Assembly: GCF_001558695.1 (NCBI RefSeq)
Contig: NZ_LNTU01000012.1
Location: 645,777-709,776 of the forward strand
Reading direction: 5' to 3'
Length of the DNA stretch: 64,000 nt
DNA from: Paramesorhizobium deserti
GTDB lineage: Bacteria; Pseudomonadota; Alphaproteobacteria; Rhizobiales; Rhizobiaceae
Shown: positions 47,482 to 56,962 of the stretch, piece after piece
How the letters are laid out: the number at the start of each line of letters is the position of its first letter
Position numbering within the stretch: position 1 is the stretch's first letter
Translations under genes and position numbers: made by a program
The notes under the pieces: model-generated
Database searches by the model: none
The model's input: the letters and a program-made list of their open reading frames with translations, nothing else
What the model was told of the DNA's origin: nothing

Positions 47482-47525
47482 AACCATCTTGCGAAACGAG
47501 CGCGCGTCGTGGCAAAAGCGCGGCC

Positions 47526-49415
47526 ATGCTTATACTCAATGATATTTCCGTACGCATCGCCGGACGCCTTCTGATCGACCACGCCAGCGTGACGCTGCCG
47601 TCGGGCTCGAAGACCGGCTTTGTCGGACGCAACGGCACCGGCAAATCCACCCTCTTCCGAGTCATCACCGGCGAGCTTACGCCGGAGACCGGCGATTTCT
47701 CGCTGCCGAAGAACACGCGCATCGGCCAGGTGGCGCAGGAAGCGCCGGGAACCGAAGAGCCGCTGATCGAGATCGTGCTGAAGGCGGACAAGGAGCGCAT
47801 GGCGCTGCTGGAAGAGGCCGAAACCGCCACCGATCCGCACCGCATCGCCGAAATCCACATGCGGCTTGCCGATATCGACGCGCATTCGGCGGAAGCGCGG
47901 GCGGGGGCAATCCTCTCCGGCCTTGGCTTCGATGCGGAGGCGCAGCGGCGCCCTGCATCCTCCTTCTCGGGCGGCTGGCGGATGCGCGTGGCGCTTGCCG
48001 CCGTGCTGTTCTCGCAGCCGGACCTCCTGCTGCTCGACGAGCCGACCAACTATCTCGATCTGGAAGGCACGCTGTGGCTGGAGGATTATGTCAGGCGCTA
48101 TCCGCACACCGTCATCCTCATCAGCCACGACCGCGATTTGCTCAATTCGGCGGTCAACTCGATCATGCATCTCGACCAGAAGAAGCTCACCTTCTGGCGC
48201 GGCGGCTATGACCAGTTCGAACGCCAGCGCGCCGAGAAAATCGAATTGCAGCAGAAGCAGCGCGTGAAGCAGGAGGCGCAGCGCAAGCATATGGAGGCGT
48301 TCGTCGAGCGCTTCCGCGCCAAGGCATCCAAGGCGCGGCAGGCGCAGTCGCGCCTCAAGGCGCTGCAAAAGCTGAAGCCCATCGCCGCCCATATCGACGA
48401 GCATGTGCAACCCTTCACCTTCCCCGATGCGGAGAAGAAAGCCGCCTCGCCCATCATCGCGCTCGAAAATGCCGATGTGGGCTATGTGCCGGGCAAGCCA
48501 GTGCTGCGCGGCCTCAATCTTCGCATCGACAATGACGACCGCATCGCGCTGCTCGGCTCGAACGGCAATGGCAAATCGACGCTCGCCAAGCTTCTGGGCG
48601 GCAGGCTTCCGCCCGAAAGCGGAACGCTGACAGTCTCGCCCAATCTGAAGGTCGCCTTCTTCGCGCAGCACCAGCTTGACGATCTCATTCCTGATGATAA
48701 CGCCATCGAGCATGTGCGCAAGCTGATGCCGGGCGAGCCGGAGGCGAAGGTGCGCTCGCGTGTGGCGCGGATGGGGCTTTCGACGGAGAAGATGATGACG
48801 CCGGCGCGGGATCTCTCCGGCGGCGAAAAGGCGCGGCTGCTGATGGGCCTCGCCACCTTCCACGGGCCGAACCTGCTCATCCTCGACGAGCCGACCAACC
48901 ATCTCGACATCGACAGCCGCGAGGAACTCGTCCACGCGCTCAACGGCTTCAACGGCGCGGTCATCCTCATCGCCCACGACCGGCATCTGATCGAGGCGAC
49001 GATGGATCGGCTCTGGCTGGTGCGCGGCGGAGAGGTGAAGCCCTATGACGGCGATCTGGAGGAATACCGCTCGCTGGTGCTCTCCGACAGCCGCTCCGGC
49101 AATGGCGGTGCGAAACCAGCCGATCAGGGGGCGAAAATCTCCAAGGCGGACCAGCGCCGCCTCGCCGCGCAGAAGCGGGAAACGCTGAAGCCCTTGCAGA
49201 AAAAGATCAATGATTCGGAAGCGTTGGTGCAGAAACTGACGAAAAAGATTCAAGAACTGCAGGCTGAGCTCGATGATCCTGATCTCTACAGCCAGGAAGC
49301 ATCGAAGGTCACCATGATCACGCGCGACCTCGCCAGGGCGAAGGCCGAACTGGCGGACGCGGAGGAGAAGTGGATGATGCTTTCTACGGAGTATGAGGAA
49401 GCAATGGCGGAGTGA
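47526..49415 (+). CDS. ABC-F family ATPase (YheS/Uup-like)
   Basis: A cytoplasmic 629-residue protein with two ABC domains and no membrane part, as in ABC-F factors that act on the ribosome. Domain 1 has GFVGRNGTGKSTLFRVI, SFSGGWRMRVALAAVLF and LLLLDEPTNYLD. A linker with a basic coiled arm (QQKQRVKQEAQRKHMEAFVE) follows. Domain 2 has LLGSNGNGKSTLAKLLGG, DLSGGEKARLLMGLAT and LLILDEPTNHLD. A C-terminal coiled coil ends the protein (KKINDSEALVQKLTKKIQEL). Exact ABC-F subgroup not decided. Confidence 0.92.
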   Translation: MLILNDISVRIAGRLLIDHASVTLPSGSKTGFVGRNGTGKSTLFRVITGELTPETGDFSLPKNTRIGQVAQEAPGTEEPLIEIVLKADKERMALLEEAETATDPHRIAEIHMRLADIDAHSAEARAGAILSGLGFDAEAQRRPASSFSGGWRMRVALAAVLFSQPDLLLLDEPTNYLDLEGTLWLEDYVRRYPHTVILISHDRDLLNSAVNSIMHLDQKKLTFWRGGYDQFERQRAEKIELQQKQRVKQEAQRKHMEAFVERFRAKASKARQAQSRLKALQKLKPIAAHIDEHVQPFTFPDAEKKAASPIIALENADVGYVPGKPVLRGLNLRIDNDDRIALLGSNGNGKSTLAKLLGGRLPPESGTLTVSPNLKVAFFAQHQLDDLIPDDNAIEHVRKLMPGEPEAKVRSRVARMGLSTEKMMTPARDLSGGEKARLLMGLATFHGPNLLILDEPTNHLDIDSREELVHALNGFNGAVILIAHDRHLIEATMDRLWLVRGGEVKPYDGDLEEYRSLVLSDSRSGNGGAKPADQGAKISKADQRRLAAQKRETLKPLQKKINDSEALVQKLTKKIQELQAELDDPDLYSQEASKVTMITRDLARAKAELADAEEKWMMLSTEYEEAMAE

Positions 49416-49509
49416 TTGGAGCGGCTTCCGCTTTTATGGATTCGCTCTGATACCGACCGCTGGTGGAGTGGTGACGTTCCGGAACGCTTCCATTTGAAAA
49501 TGAACCGCC

Positions 49510-49797
49510 TTACCCCAGCTCAAACGTCGTAATCCCGTCGAGACGGTCGAGCGGCAGGGCGGACGTCGTGCCGCGATACATGCGTGCCGTCTCGAAGACG
49601 GGTTTCATGCCATAGCGGATGAGGGAAATCGCGGCGGCGAGCCTCCCGTCCACCTCCGCCACGTAATAGCCGTCGGGATCCGCCGCCCAGAATGCGGGCG
49701 CATCCTCGACGCCCGGATTCCAGCCCTCGCGCGCGGCCCAGTCGATGATGATGTCGAGTTCACCGCGATCGGCGTTGCGGATGGTGAGAACCGTCAA
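49510..49797 (-). pseudogene. GNAT acetyltransferase with internal deletion
   Basis: The 95-codon frame joins two separate parts of a GNAT protein. Residues 1-63 are the normal N-terminus (TIRNADRGELDIIIDWAARE, then GWNPGVEDAPAFWAADPDGY, VAEVDGRLAAAISLIRYG). Residues 64-95 (MKPVFETARMYRGTTSALPL, then DRLDGITTFELG) are the usual extreme C-terminus of family members several times longer. The whole acetyl-CoA-binding core is missing, although the frame is kept. It starts at TTG 49797, overlapping the holC stop. Almost certainly inactive as an acetyltransferase. Confidence 0.75.
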
Positions 49798-50243
49798 GCC
49801 TTGCGCTCCCACCGCCGGTCCGGCGTCTGCTGCCAGTAGGTCAGCTGATGCCCCTCCTCCTTCAGCGCCTTCCATTGTGCACGCGCCCGTTCGAGCTGCT
49901 CCTGATCGTGGCCGTCGAACATCACGACGAGGCGCTCGTAATCGCCTGCCCGGCTGATCTCGGCCCCTTCGACGACGAAGCGCACCGTCGCGCCGTTGGG
50001 GTTGGCGTCTGATGTGGTGAGGATGACGGGCTGTTCGGCCGGAAAAGGCTCCCTGTCCGTTCCATGGGCCAGAAAGGAAGCGTCGGACCAGGTCCACAGA
50101 TGGTTGTCCAGCGCATCGCGCCGCTCTTCGGTGGCGGTCTGGATCACCACCCGCCATCCGCGAGACAGCGAACGCTCCACGAGACCGGGCAATGCATCGT
50201 CGAGCGTCGATTCGGTCAGGTGGTAGAACAGGATTTCAGCCAT
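49794..50243 (-). CDS. holC: DNA polymerase III subunit chi
   Basis: A clamp-loader accessory protein that contacts single-strand-binding protein. The 149-residue product begins MAEILFYHLTESTLDDALPG and has RGWRVVIQTATEERRDALDN, LWTWSDASFLAHG and VVMFDGHDQEQLERARAQWK, standard for HolC. An ATG five codons upstream is less likely. It follows pepA on the same strand after 210 bp that contain a large palindromic repeat. The GNAT remnant overlaps its stop codon. Confidence 0.93.
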   Translation of the reverse strand: MAEILFYHLTESTLDDALPGLVERSLSRGWRVVIQTATEERRDALDNHLWTWSDASFLAHGTDREPFPAEQPVILTTSDANPNGATVRFVVEGAEISRAGDYERLVVMFDGHDQEQLERARAQWKALKEEGHQLTYWQQTPDRRWERKA

Positions 50244-50281
50244 GGGAGCGGTTCCCATATAGGCGAAATCGCTGGCTTCTC

Positions 50282-50437
50282 ACCCCCCTCTGGCCTGCCG
50301 GCCATCTCCCCCACAAGGGGGGAGATTGGCTGGCATCGGCCATGCCACCACTCCTCCGCGTCTGCGATAGGCGGAAGCGTCTATGAAGGCTAATCTCCCC
50401 CCTTGTGGGGGAGATGGCCGGCAGGGCAGAGGGGGGT
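50282..50437. repeat. Palindromic intergenic repeat, family C
   Basis: Left arm ACCCCCCTCTGGCCTGCCGG continues CCATCTCCCCCACAAGGGG. The right arm is its inverted copy (CCCCTTGTGGGGGAGATGG, CCGGCAGGGCAGAGGGGGGT). The arms are about 42 bp with few mismatches around a ~70-bp centre. Relatives are at 27155-27184 (ends only) and 57941-58210 (interrupted). Located between pepA and holC. Confidence 0.85.
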
Positions 50438-50452
50438 GTCATCGTGTAATCA

Positions 50453-51946
50453 TCACCCCTCGAAATTATCCTTCACCAATCTATCGAGCAGCCGCACGCC
50501 GAAGCCGGAGGCCCAGGACTGGCTGTATTCGTTGTTCGGCGCGCCGATGGCGGTGCCCGCCACGTCGAGATGCGCCCAGGGCGTATCGCCGACAAAGCGC
50601 TTCAGGAATTGCGCGGCGGTGATTGCGCCGCCGTTGCGCCCGCCGATGTTCTTCATGTCGGCCGTCTTGGAATCGATCAGCTTGTCGTATTCGGCCCCGA
50701 GCGGCATCCGCCACACCTTCTCGCCCGTCGCCTGCCCCGCGGCGAAAAGCTGCTCGGCCAGCGCATCGTCATTGGAGAAGAGGCCGGCGTGATGCTGGCC
50801 GAGCGCCACCATGATGGCACCGGTCAGCGTCGCCAGATCGACCATGAAGCGCGGCTTGAAACGGTCATTGGCGTACCAGAGCGCATCGGCGAGCACGAGG
50901 CGGCCTTCCGCGTCGGTGTTGAGCACCTCGATCGTCTGGCCCGACATCGAGGTGACGATGTCGCCGGGGCGCTGCGCATTGCCATCAGGCATGTTTTCCA
51001 CAAGGCCGATGATGCCGACGGCATTGACCTTCGCCTTGCGCGCGGCGAGCGCATGGATCAGGCCGGTGACGGCCGCCGCACCGCCCATGTCGCCCTTCAT
51101 ATCCTCCATGCCCGAGGCCTGCTTGATCGAGATGCCGCCGGTGTCGAACACCACGCCCTTGCCGATGAAGGCGACGGGCTTTTCCTTGTTCTTGCCGCCG
51201 TTCCACTCCATCACCGCGATACGCGGCGGACGGACGGAGCCTTGCGCGACGCCGAGCAGCGCGCCCATGCCGAGCTTCTTCAACTCCTTTTCGGTGAGGA
51301 TCTCGACCTTGACGCCGAGCTTCTCGAGCTTGAGGGCTTCTTCGGCAAACTCAACCGGACCCAAGACATTCGCCGGCTCGTTGACGAGATCGCGCGCGAC
51401 CTTGACGCCGCCGGCAATGGCTTCCGCATCGGCAAAGGCCTTTCTGGCGGCGGAGGGATTGTCGGTCTGCAGCGTGATCTTGACGCCGCCCTTCGGCTCC
51501 GCGCCGTTATCCTCGTTCTTTTTGGTCTTGTATTTCTCGAACCTATAGGAGCGCAGTAGCAGCCCCAGGCCGAAATCGGCGGCATTCTCGGGCGAAAGCT
51601 GCGTTTCCGGCAGGGCAAAGGTGACTGAAGCCGTGCCGGCATGACCGATCTTGGAGAAAGCGGCGCCGCCGATCTTGATCCAATCCTCATGGCCGAGCTT
51701 CGCCGGATCGCCGACGCCCACCAGCACCACCCGGTCGATCCCCGCCCCTTCCGGCGCGATCGTTTCCACCGTCGCGCCCAGCTTGCCCTTGAAATCGGAT
51801 ATCTCGATCAGGCGCGTGATCAGCGATGCGCCGTCAATGGCTTCGACTTCCCGGGCGAATTTGCCGTCCTTGGTGACCAGGACGATAGCGATGCCCTTTT
51901 CGGGGGCCGAGAATTCAGAAAAGCCGATAGAAGGACGTTTGGACAT
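50453..51946 (-). CDS. pepA: Leucyl aminopeptidase
   Basis: An M17 dinuclear metallo-aminopeptidase that removes N-terminal residues from peptides. The 497-residue product starts [20 protein letters not shown]. The metal-binding and catalytic parts are [40 protein letters not shown] and [19 protein letters not shown], followed by [20 protein letters not shown] at the C-terminus. It is divergent from the lptFGD operon. Confidence 0.96.
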   Translation of the reverse strand: MSKRPSIGFSEFSAPEKGIAIVLVTKDGKFAREVEAIDGASLITRLIEISDFKGKLGATVETIAPEGAGIDRVVLVGVGDPAKLGHEDWIKIGGAAFSKIGHAGTASVTFALPETQLSPENAADFGLGLLLRSYRFEKYKTKKNEDNGAEPKGGVKITLQTDNPSAARKAFADAEAIAGGVKVARDLVNEPANVLGPVEFAEEALKLEKLGVKVEILTEKELKKLGMGALLGVAQGSVRPPRIAVMEWNGGKNKEKPVAFIGKGVVFDTGGISIKQASGMEDMKGDMGGAAAVTGLIHALAARKAKVNAVGIIGLVENMPDGNAQRPGDIVTSMSGQTIEVLNTDAEGRLVLADALWYANDRFKPRFMVDLATLTGAIMVALGQHHAGLFSNDDALAEQLFAAGQATGEKVWRMPLGAEYDKLIDSKTADMKNIGGRNGGAITAAQFLKRFVGDTPWAHLDVAGTAIGAPNNEYSQSWASGFGVRLLDRLVKDNFEG

Positions 51947-52193
51947 GATAACTCCAGGGTGAGATACGGGAATAAAGCGTGGAGAGTCGCGAAATTGTCT
52001 CCTTCATGTGAAACGAACGCGGCAAAACGGCAAGAGCTATGGCATGATCGATCACGTTTTAGTAATTTGTTTACCGCGTTTCTTCGCCCATTTTTAGCCA
52101 AGGGCGGGTAGCGTATATATTAAAAATGGGACATATCCGTCCGTGGGACAGGATATGCCGCCAATCAAACGGGATCAGGATGTAACTCCGTAA

Positions 52194-53402
52194 ATGAAGT
52201 TGATCGAGTTATACATCCTGCGCCGCGTCGCGCTCATGTTCTTCGCCGTGCTATCGGCCGCCGTCGGCATCACGTGGACGGTGCAGGTCCTGCAGCGGAT
52301 CAACTTCCTGACGACGAGCGGCCAGACCTTCCAGACGATCCTGCAGTTCAGCTCGCTGCTTCTGCCCTCGGTCATACCGCTGGTCATGCCGTTCGCGCTG
52401 GTCATCGCGATCACCCAGACACTTTCCACGATGAACCAGGATTCGGAGCTGGTGGTCATCAATGCCGCCGGCAGCCCGCGCTCGGCCGTGCTGCGGCCGA
52501 TCCTGCTCCTCGCCGCCGCCATTTCCATCGTTTCCTTCCTGGTGGCGAATTTCGTCGATCCCTATGCGCGGCTCAACATGCGCGAGATGATCGCCGACGC
52601 GAGCGCCGACCTCATCAATGTCGTCATCCAGGAGGGCACGTTCCGCCAGTTTGGGGACAATCTCTATGTGCAGATCGCCGAGCGCAAGGAGAACGGAGAG
52701 ATCGGCGGGCTATTCATCGCCGATTCGCGCGATCCCAATATCGACCTGATCTATTACGCCGTGGACGGCTATGTCGCCCGTGCCGGCAATACCGACGTGC
52801 TTTTGATGCAGAATGGCGAGGTGCAGCGCCGCGACGTGAAGACGGGCAATGTCTCGATCATCAAGTTCAACACCTATGCCTTCGACCTGAGTGAATTCGC
52901 TGCGGCGGCAGACGAGACGGTGATCTACGCAAAGGACCGGCCGCTCGACTATCTGCTCAACCCCGACCCCAACGATCCGCAATACCAGAGAAAGCCGATG
53001 CGCTTTACGGCGGAGTTGCACAAGCGTTTCACCGAATGGCTCTATCCGCTGGTCTTTGCCCTGATCGCGCTGGCGGTGGCAGGCGATTCGCGCTCGTATC
53101 GCGAAGCGCGCATCTCGGCCTCCTTCACCGCCATCACCCTGTCGCTGGCCGTCTATTGGGCGGGCTATTTCGCCGGCGAGCGGGCCGACAAGAGCTCCGA
53201 TTATATCTATCTGATGTATGCGATCCCGCTCGGCGTCAGCCTGCTTGCGATCTACATGCTGGCGACGGGACGGCGCATGTCCATGCCCGCCAAATGGTCT
53301 GACATGCTACAGGACCGTTTCGAGGCGCTGCAGCGTTTCGCCGCCGACCTCTCGGCGCGGCTATGGGGCCTGCGGCACAACCGGACGGGAGGCCGCTCAT
53401 GA
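52194..53402 (+). CDS. lptF: LPS export permease LptF
   Basis: One of the two inner-membrane permeases that, with LptB, extract LPS and feed it to the LptC-A-D bridge. The 402-residue product has YjgP/YjgQ helices at both ends (LYILRRVALMFFAVLSAAVG; ASFTAITLSLAVYWAGYFAG) around a periplasmic jelly-roll domain (INVVIQEGTFRQFGDNLYVQ). Its stop overlaps the lptG ATG. First gene of the operon; a 247-bp divergent region separates it from pepA. Confidence 0.95.
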   Translation: MKLIELYILRRVALMFFAVLSAAVGITWTVQVLQRINFLTTSGQTFQTILQFSSLLLPSVIPLVMPFALVIAITQTLSTMNQDSELVVINAAGSPRSAVLRPILLLAAAISIVSFLVANFVDPYARLNMREMIADASADLINVVIQEGTFRQFGDNLYVQIAERKENGEIGGLFIADSRDPNIDLIYYAVDGYVARAGNTDVLLMQNGEVQRRDVKTGNVSIIKFNTYAFDLSEFAAAADETVIYAKDRPLDYLLNPDPNDPQYQRKPMRFTAELHKRFTEWLYPLVFALIALAVAGDSRSYREARISASFTAITLSLAVYWAGYFAGERADKSSDYIYLMYAIPLGVSLLAIYMLATGRRMSMPAKWSDMLQDRFEALQRFAADLSARLWGLRHNRTGGRS

Positions 53403-54487
53403 TCGGCTGGACCCTCGGGCGCTATTTCTTCCTGCGCTATGTGAAGATCACCTGCTATTTCCTCCTGGGTATCTTCGCACTGGCGCTGCTGCTTGATTTC
53501 ACCGAGAACGCGGGCAAGCTCTCGGCCCTGCCCGATTATTCGACATGGGGCGCCCTCGGCATCTCGGCCATGCGCATCCCCTTCATCATGCAGCAGATGA
53601 TTCCCTTCGTCGCCCTGTTTTCGGCCATGGCGACGCTGATTTCGCTCAACCGCAAATATGAGCTGGTGGTGGCGCGCTCCGTCGGCGTGTCGGCCTGGCA
53701 GTTCCTGCTGCCGGCCTGTTTCGGCGCGTTTCTTTTCGGTCTCGCCACCATTTTCCTGCTCAATCCGCTTGCCGCCTACGGCTTCGCCAAGGCGGAGGAA
53801 ATCCAGTCCTCATGGACCAGCGGTAAGGTGACGGACGTCTCGGCGCTGCGCGTGCCCTGGCTACGTCAGAAGACCGATGAGGGCGAGACGATCATCGGCG
53901 CCAAGAACATTCTCGACCGGGGCACCACGCTTGTCGATGCGACCTTCATCGCGCTCGACAGCGACAACACCATCAAGGAGCGATTCGACGCCAAAACGGC
54001 GCTCTTGAAGAACGGCTATTGGCAGCTCAACGATGTCAGGCGATTCGCGCTGGCGCAGGAGCCGCAGAGAATCGCCGAAATGCGCATTCCGACCCAGCTA
54101 CGTCCTGAATTTGTTGAGGAAAAGCTGGCCGCGCCGGAAACCATTCCGTTCTTCGAGCTGCGCCGCAAGATCGAAGTCGCCCATTCGTTCGGCTATTCCG
54201 CCAATGCATTCGACATGCATTTCCAGTCTCTCCTGGCGTTGCCCGCGCTTCTGATGGCGATGACGCTCATCGCTGCAACAGTATCGTTGAAATTTGTGAG
54301 GTTTGGGCAATCCGGAACGATGATTCTGGGTGGCGTCATCGCCGGGTTCGTGCTTTATGTCGTGACTGTTCTGGTCAAGGCATTCGGGACCGCGGGTTTT
54401 GTACCGCCCTTCGTGGCAGCCTGGGTTCCCGTCTTGATCGCAATGTTTTTCGGGGTCTCCTTTCTACTGCACAAGGAGGATGGTTAG
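53399..54487 (+). CDS. lptG: LPS export permease LptG
   Basis: The partner of LptF. The 362-residue product has the same layout: helices at the start (RYFFLRYVKITCYFLLGIFA), LINLNRKYELVV-like coupling segment (ATLISLNRKYELVVARSVGV), a periplasmic domain and C-terminal helices (SGTMILGGVIAGFVLYVVTV). It begins at the ATGA overlap with lptF. Its own stop shares one base with the lptD GTG. Confidence 0.95.
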   Translation: MIGWTLGRYFFLRYVKITCYFLLGIFALALLLDFTENAGKLSALPDYSTWGALGISAMRIPFIMQQMIPFVALFSAMATLISLNRKYELVVARSVGVSAWQFLLPACFGAFLFGLATIFLLNPLAAYGFAKAEEIQSSWTSGKVTDVSALRVPWLRQKTDEGETIIGAKNILDRGTTLVDATFIALDSDNTIKERFDAKTALLKNGYWQLNDVRRFALAQEPQRIAEMRIPTQLRPEFVEEKLAAPETIPFFELRRKIEVAHSFGYSANAFDMHFQSLLALPALLMAMTLIAATVSLKFVRFGQSGTMILGGVIAGFVLYVVTVLVKAFGTAGFVPPFVAAWVPVLIAMFFGVSFLLHKEDG

Positions 54488-56823
54488 TGGGACTGAGTAA
54501 AGCCCGCACGGTGTTACCGGCGCGGCTCGCGTGTTTTTTGCGCGGGACAGCGTTGGCGTGCGTCCTTATGGCCCCTGCCCTCTCCGTCGCGCATGCGCAG
54601 ACGCAGAGCGATTTCTCGGGCTCGTTCCAGACCGACCCCAATGCCAGGATGGTGCTCCTGGCAGATGAGCTCGTCTATGACAATGACGCCCAGACCGTCA
54701 CTGCGCAGGGTAATGTACAGATCGAATATGACGGGAATCATCTCGTCGCCCGCAAGGTGATCTACAACCAGCGCACCAACCGGATGGTGGCGGAAGGCAA
54801 TGTCGAGATCGTCGAGCGCGACGGCAACCGCATTTATTCCGACCGGGTGGACGTTACCGACGATTTCCGCGACGGGTTCGTCAACGCGCTGCGCGTTGAG
54901 ACGACGGATAATACCCGGTTCGCCGCCGAGAGCGCCGAGCGCAGCAACGGTGAAATCACCACCTTCAACAACGGCGTCTACACCGCCTGTGAGCCCTGCA
55001 AGAAGAATCCCGACAAGCCCGTTCTGTGGCAGATCAAGGCGCGCAAGATCATCTGGAACGGCACCACGAAGACCGTGCGTTTCGAGCGCGGCCGTTTCGA
55101 GATGTTCGGCCTGCCGCTCGCCTATCTCCCGGTTTTCGAGATGGCGGACCCCACGGTGAAGCGCAAGAGCGGCTTCCTCTTCCCCGGCTTCCGCTACAAG
55201 GATGATCTGGGCTTCGGCATCCGCAATTCCTATTTCTGGAACCTGGCGCCCAATTATGACGTGACCTTCTCCAACACCGCCTACACCAAGCAGGGTTTCC
55301 TGAACGAGGTGGAATGGCGCCATCGGCTGGAGAACGGCACTTACAATTTGCGGGCCGCCGGCATCCATCAGATGAGGCCGGATGAATTCGATCCCAGAAC
55401 CGTCGACCGGGAAAATACCGATCGCGGCATGATCGCGTCGAAGGGCAATTTCCAGATCAATCCGCGCTGGACGTTCGGCTGGGACGTGATCGCCCAGTCG
55501 GACAAGAATTTCAGCCGCACTTACGGCCTGCAGGATTACGCCGCGTCGACGATCAAGAACGAGATTTACCTGACGGGGCTCAGCGGCCGGAATTATTTCG
55601 ACCTGCATTTCTACAAGTTCAACGTGCAGGAAAGCGTGCTGCCGGACAGCCCGAGCGAATATAATTCCAAGCAGCCCTGGGTGCTGCCGAGCATCGATTA
55701 TTCCTATACGGCGGCCGATCCGGTCTATGGCGGCGAGCTGAACTTCGACATGAATGTTCAGGGTATCTATCGCCGGAATGCCGATTATACTATGGCGCCT
55801 TATACCCGCGTTCCCGGACTTGATGGCAGCAGCGGCCGTCTGACCGGCGAAGCCGAGTGGAAGCGCACCTTCATTGCGCCGGGTGGCCTGGTCATCACGC
55901 CACTTCTGGCGCTGCGCGGCGACGGCATCGGCGTCAATAGCGATTTCGATAATACCGGCATCGTCGATACCGTCCGCGCGGAAGCCTTCCGCGCCATGGC
56001 GACGGCCGGTCTCGAAATGCGCTGGCCGATCCTGTTCTCGACGACCAGCACGACGCACATCATCGAGCCGATGGCGCAGGTATTCCTGCGCAACAATGAG
56101 CGCTATGCCGGCTCGCTGCCCAATGAGGATGCGCAGAGCTTCGTCTTCGACGCGACGACGCTGTTCCAGCGCGACAAGTTCTCCGGCTATGACCGCGTCG
56201 AGGGCGGCCACCGCGCCAATCTCGGCGTCCGCTATTCCGGCAATTTCGGCAATGACTGGGCCATCTACGGCCTCGCCGGCCAATCCTTCCACCTGGGCGG
56301 CGTTAACTCCTTCGCCGAAAGCGATTTCGTCAATGTCGGCGCCGAATCCGGCCTGGACAGGGCGCGTTCGGATTATGTCGCGATGATCGGCCTGTCGAAT
56401 GCCACCGGCCTGTCGTTCGCGGCGCGCGGACGCTTTGACGAAGAAACATTCGAGGTGCGCCGCGGCGAGCTGGAAGCACAGCAGAGCTGGCGCGGCACGA
56501 CGATCTCCATGCAATACGCCTTCATCGATGCCCAGCCCGCCTACGGCTATTCGGAGGACAGGCAGGAAATCACGCTGACGGGCTCGACCAAGGTGACCGA
56601 CAACTGGCGCGTGTTCGGATCCGGCACCTATGATTTCGTTTCGGATACACTGGTGCGTGCATCATCGGGCCTTGCCTATGACGATGAGTGCTTCACCTAT
56701 GCGATGACCTATCTGCAGACGCGCAATCCCGGGGAGACCGAAACCTCGCACGGCGTGGGCTTCAACATTTCCTTCCGAACCCTGGGCGATCTCGGCACCA
56801 GTTCATCGGCGCTCACGCGGTAG
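54487..56823 (+). CDS. lptD: LPS assembly outer-membrane protein LptD
   Basis: The outer-membrane translocon that inserts LPS into the outer leaflet with LptE. The 778-residue precursor starts at a GTG that overlaps the lptG stop by one base, with AAGGAGG inside the lptG end. A signal peptide (ALACVLMAPALSVAHAQ) is followed by the OstA/LptA-like N-terminal domain (MVLLADELVYDNDAQTVTAQ) and the large beta-barrel (KSGFLFPGFRYKDDLGFGIR). The order lptF-lptG-lptD couples both ends of the transport bridge. Confidence 0.95.
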   Translation: MGLSKARTVLPARLACFLRGTALACVLMAPALSVAHAQTQSDFSGSFQTDPNARMVLLADELVYDNDAQTVTAQGNVQIEYDGNHLVARKVIYNQRTNRMVAEGNVEIVERDGNRIYSDRVDVTDDFRDGFVNALRVETTDNTRFAAESAERSNGEITTFNNGVYTACEPCKKNPDKPVLWQIKARKIIWNGTTKTVRFERGRFEMFGLPLAYLPVFEMADPTVKRKSGFLFPGFRYKDDLGFGIRNSYFWNLAPNYDVTFSNTAYTKQGFLNEVEWRHRLENGTYNLRAAGIHQMRPDEFDPRTVDRENTDRGMIASKGNFQINPRWTFGWDVIAQSDKNFSRTYGLQDYAASTIKNEIYLTGLSGRNYFDLHFYKFNVQESVLPDSPSEYNSKQPWVLPSIDYSYTAADPVYGGELNFDMNVQGIYRRNADYTMAPYTRVPGLDGSSGRLTGEAEWKRTFIAPGGLVITPLLALRGDGIGVNSDFDNTGIVDTVRAEAFRAMATAGLEMRWPILFSTTSTTHIIEPMAQVFLRNNERYAGSLPNEDAQSFVFDATTLFQRDKFSGYDRVEGGHRANLGVRYSGNFGNDWAIYGLAGQSFHLGGVNSFAESDFVNVGAESGLDRARSDYVAMIGLSNATGLSFAARGRFDEETFEVRRGELEAQQSWRGTTISMQYAFIDAQPAYGYSEDRQEITLTGSTKVTDNWRVFGSGTYDFVSDTLVRASSGLAYDDECFTYAMTYLQTRNPGETETSHGVGFNISFRTLGDLGTSSSALTR

Positions 56824-56962
56824 GACTGCAGAACAGCCAAGGTCATCGTTTCGCCGCACTACGCCACTTATTAGATGCAGGAACCCGCGTGAAAAATGCG
56901 AGCGATTTGAAGTTTTCCGGCTATTTTGCCAGAATGGCTTCCAAAAATCGGGAAGAGAGATG

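Noticed and set aside
47376..49253. A 625-codon frame opposite the ABC-F gene
   Set aside because: Both ABC domains are intact on the plus strand; the antisense frame has no recognisable domain.
54514..56514. A 666-codon frame opposite lptD
   Set aside because: Shadow of the lptD barrel; no signal peptide or family features.
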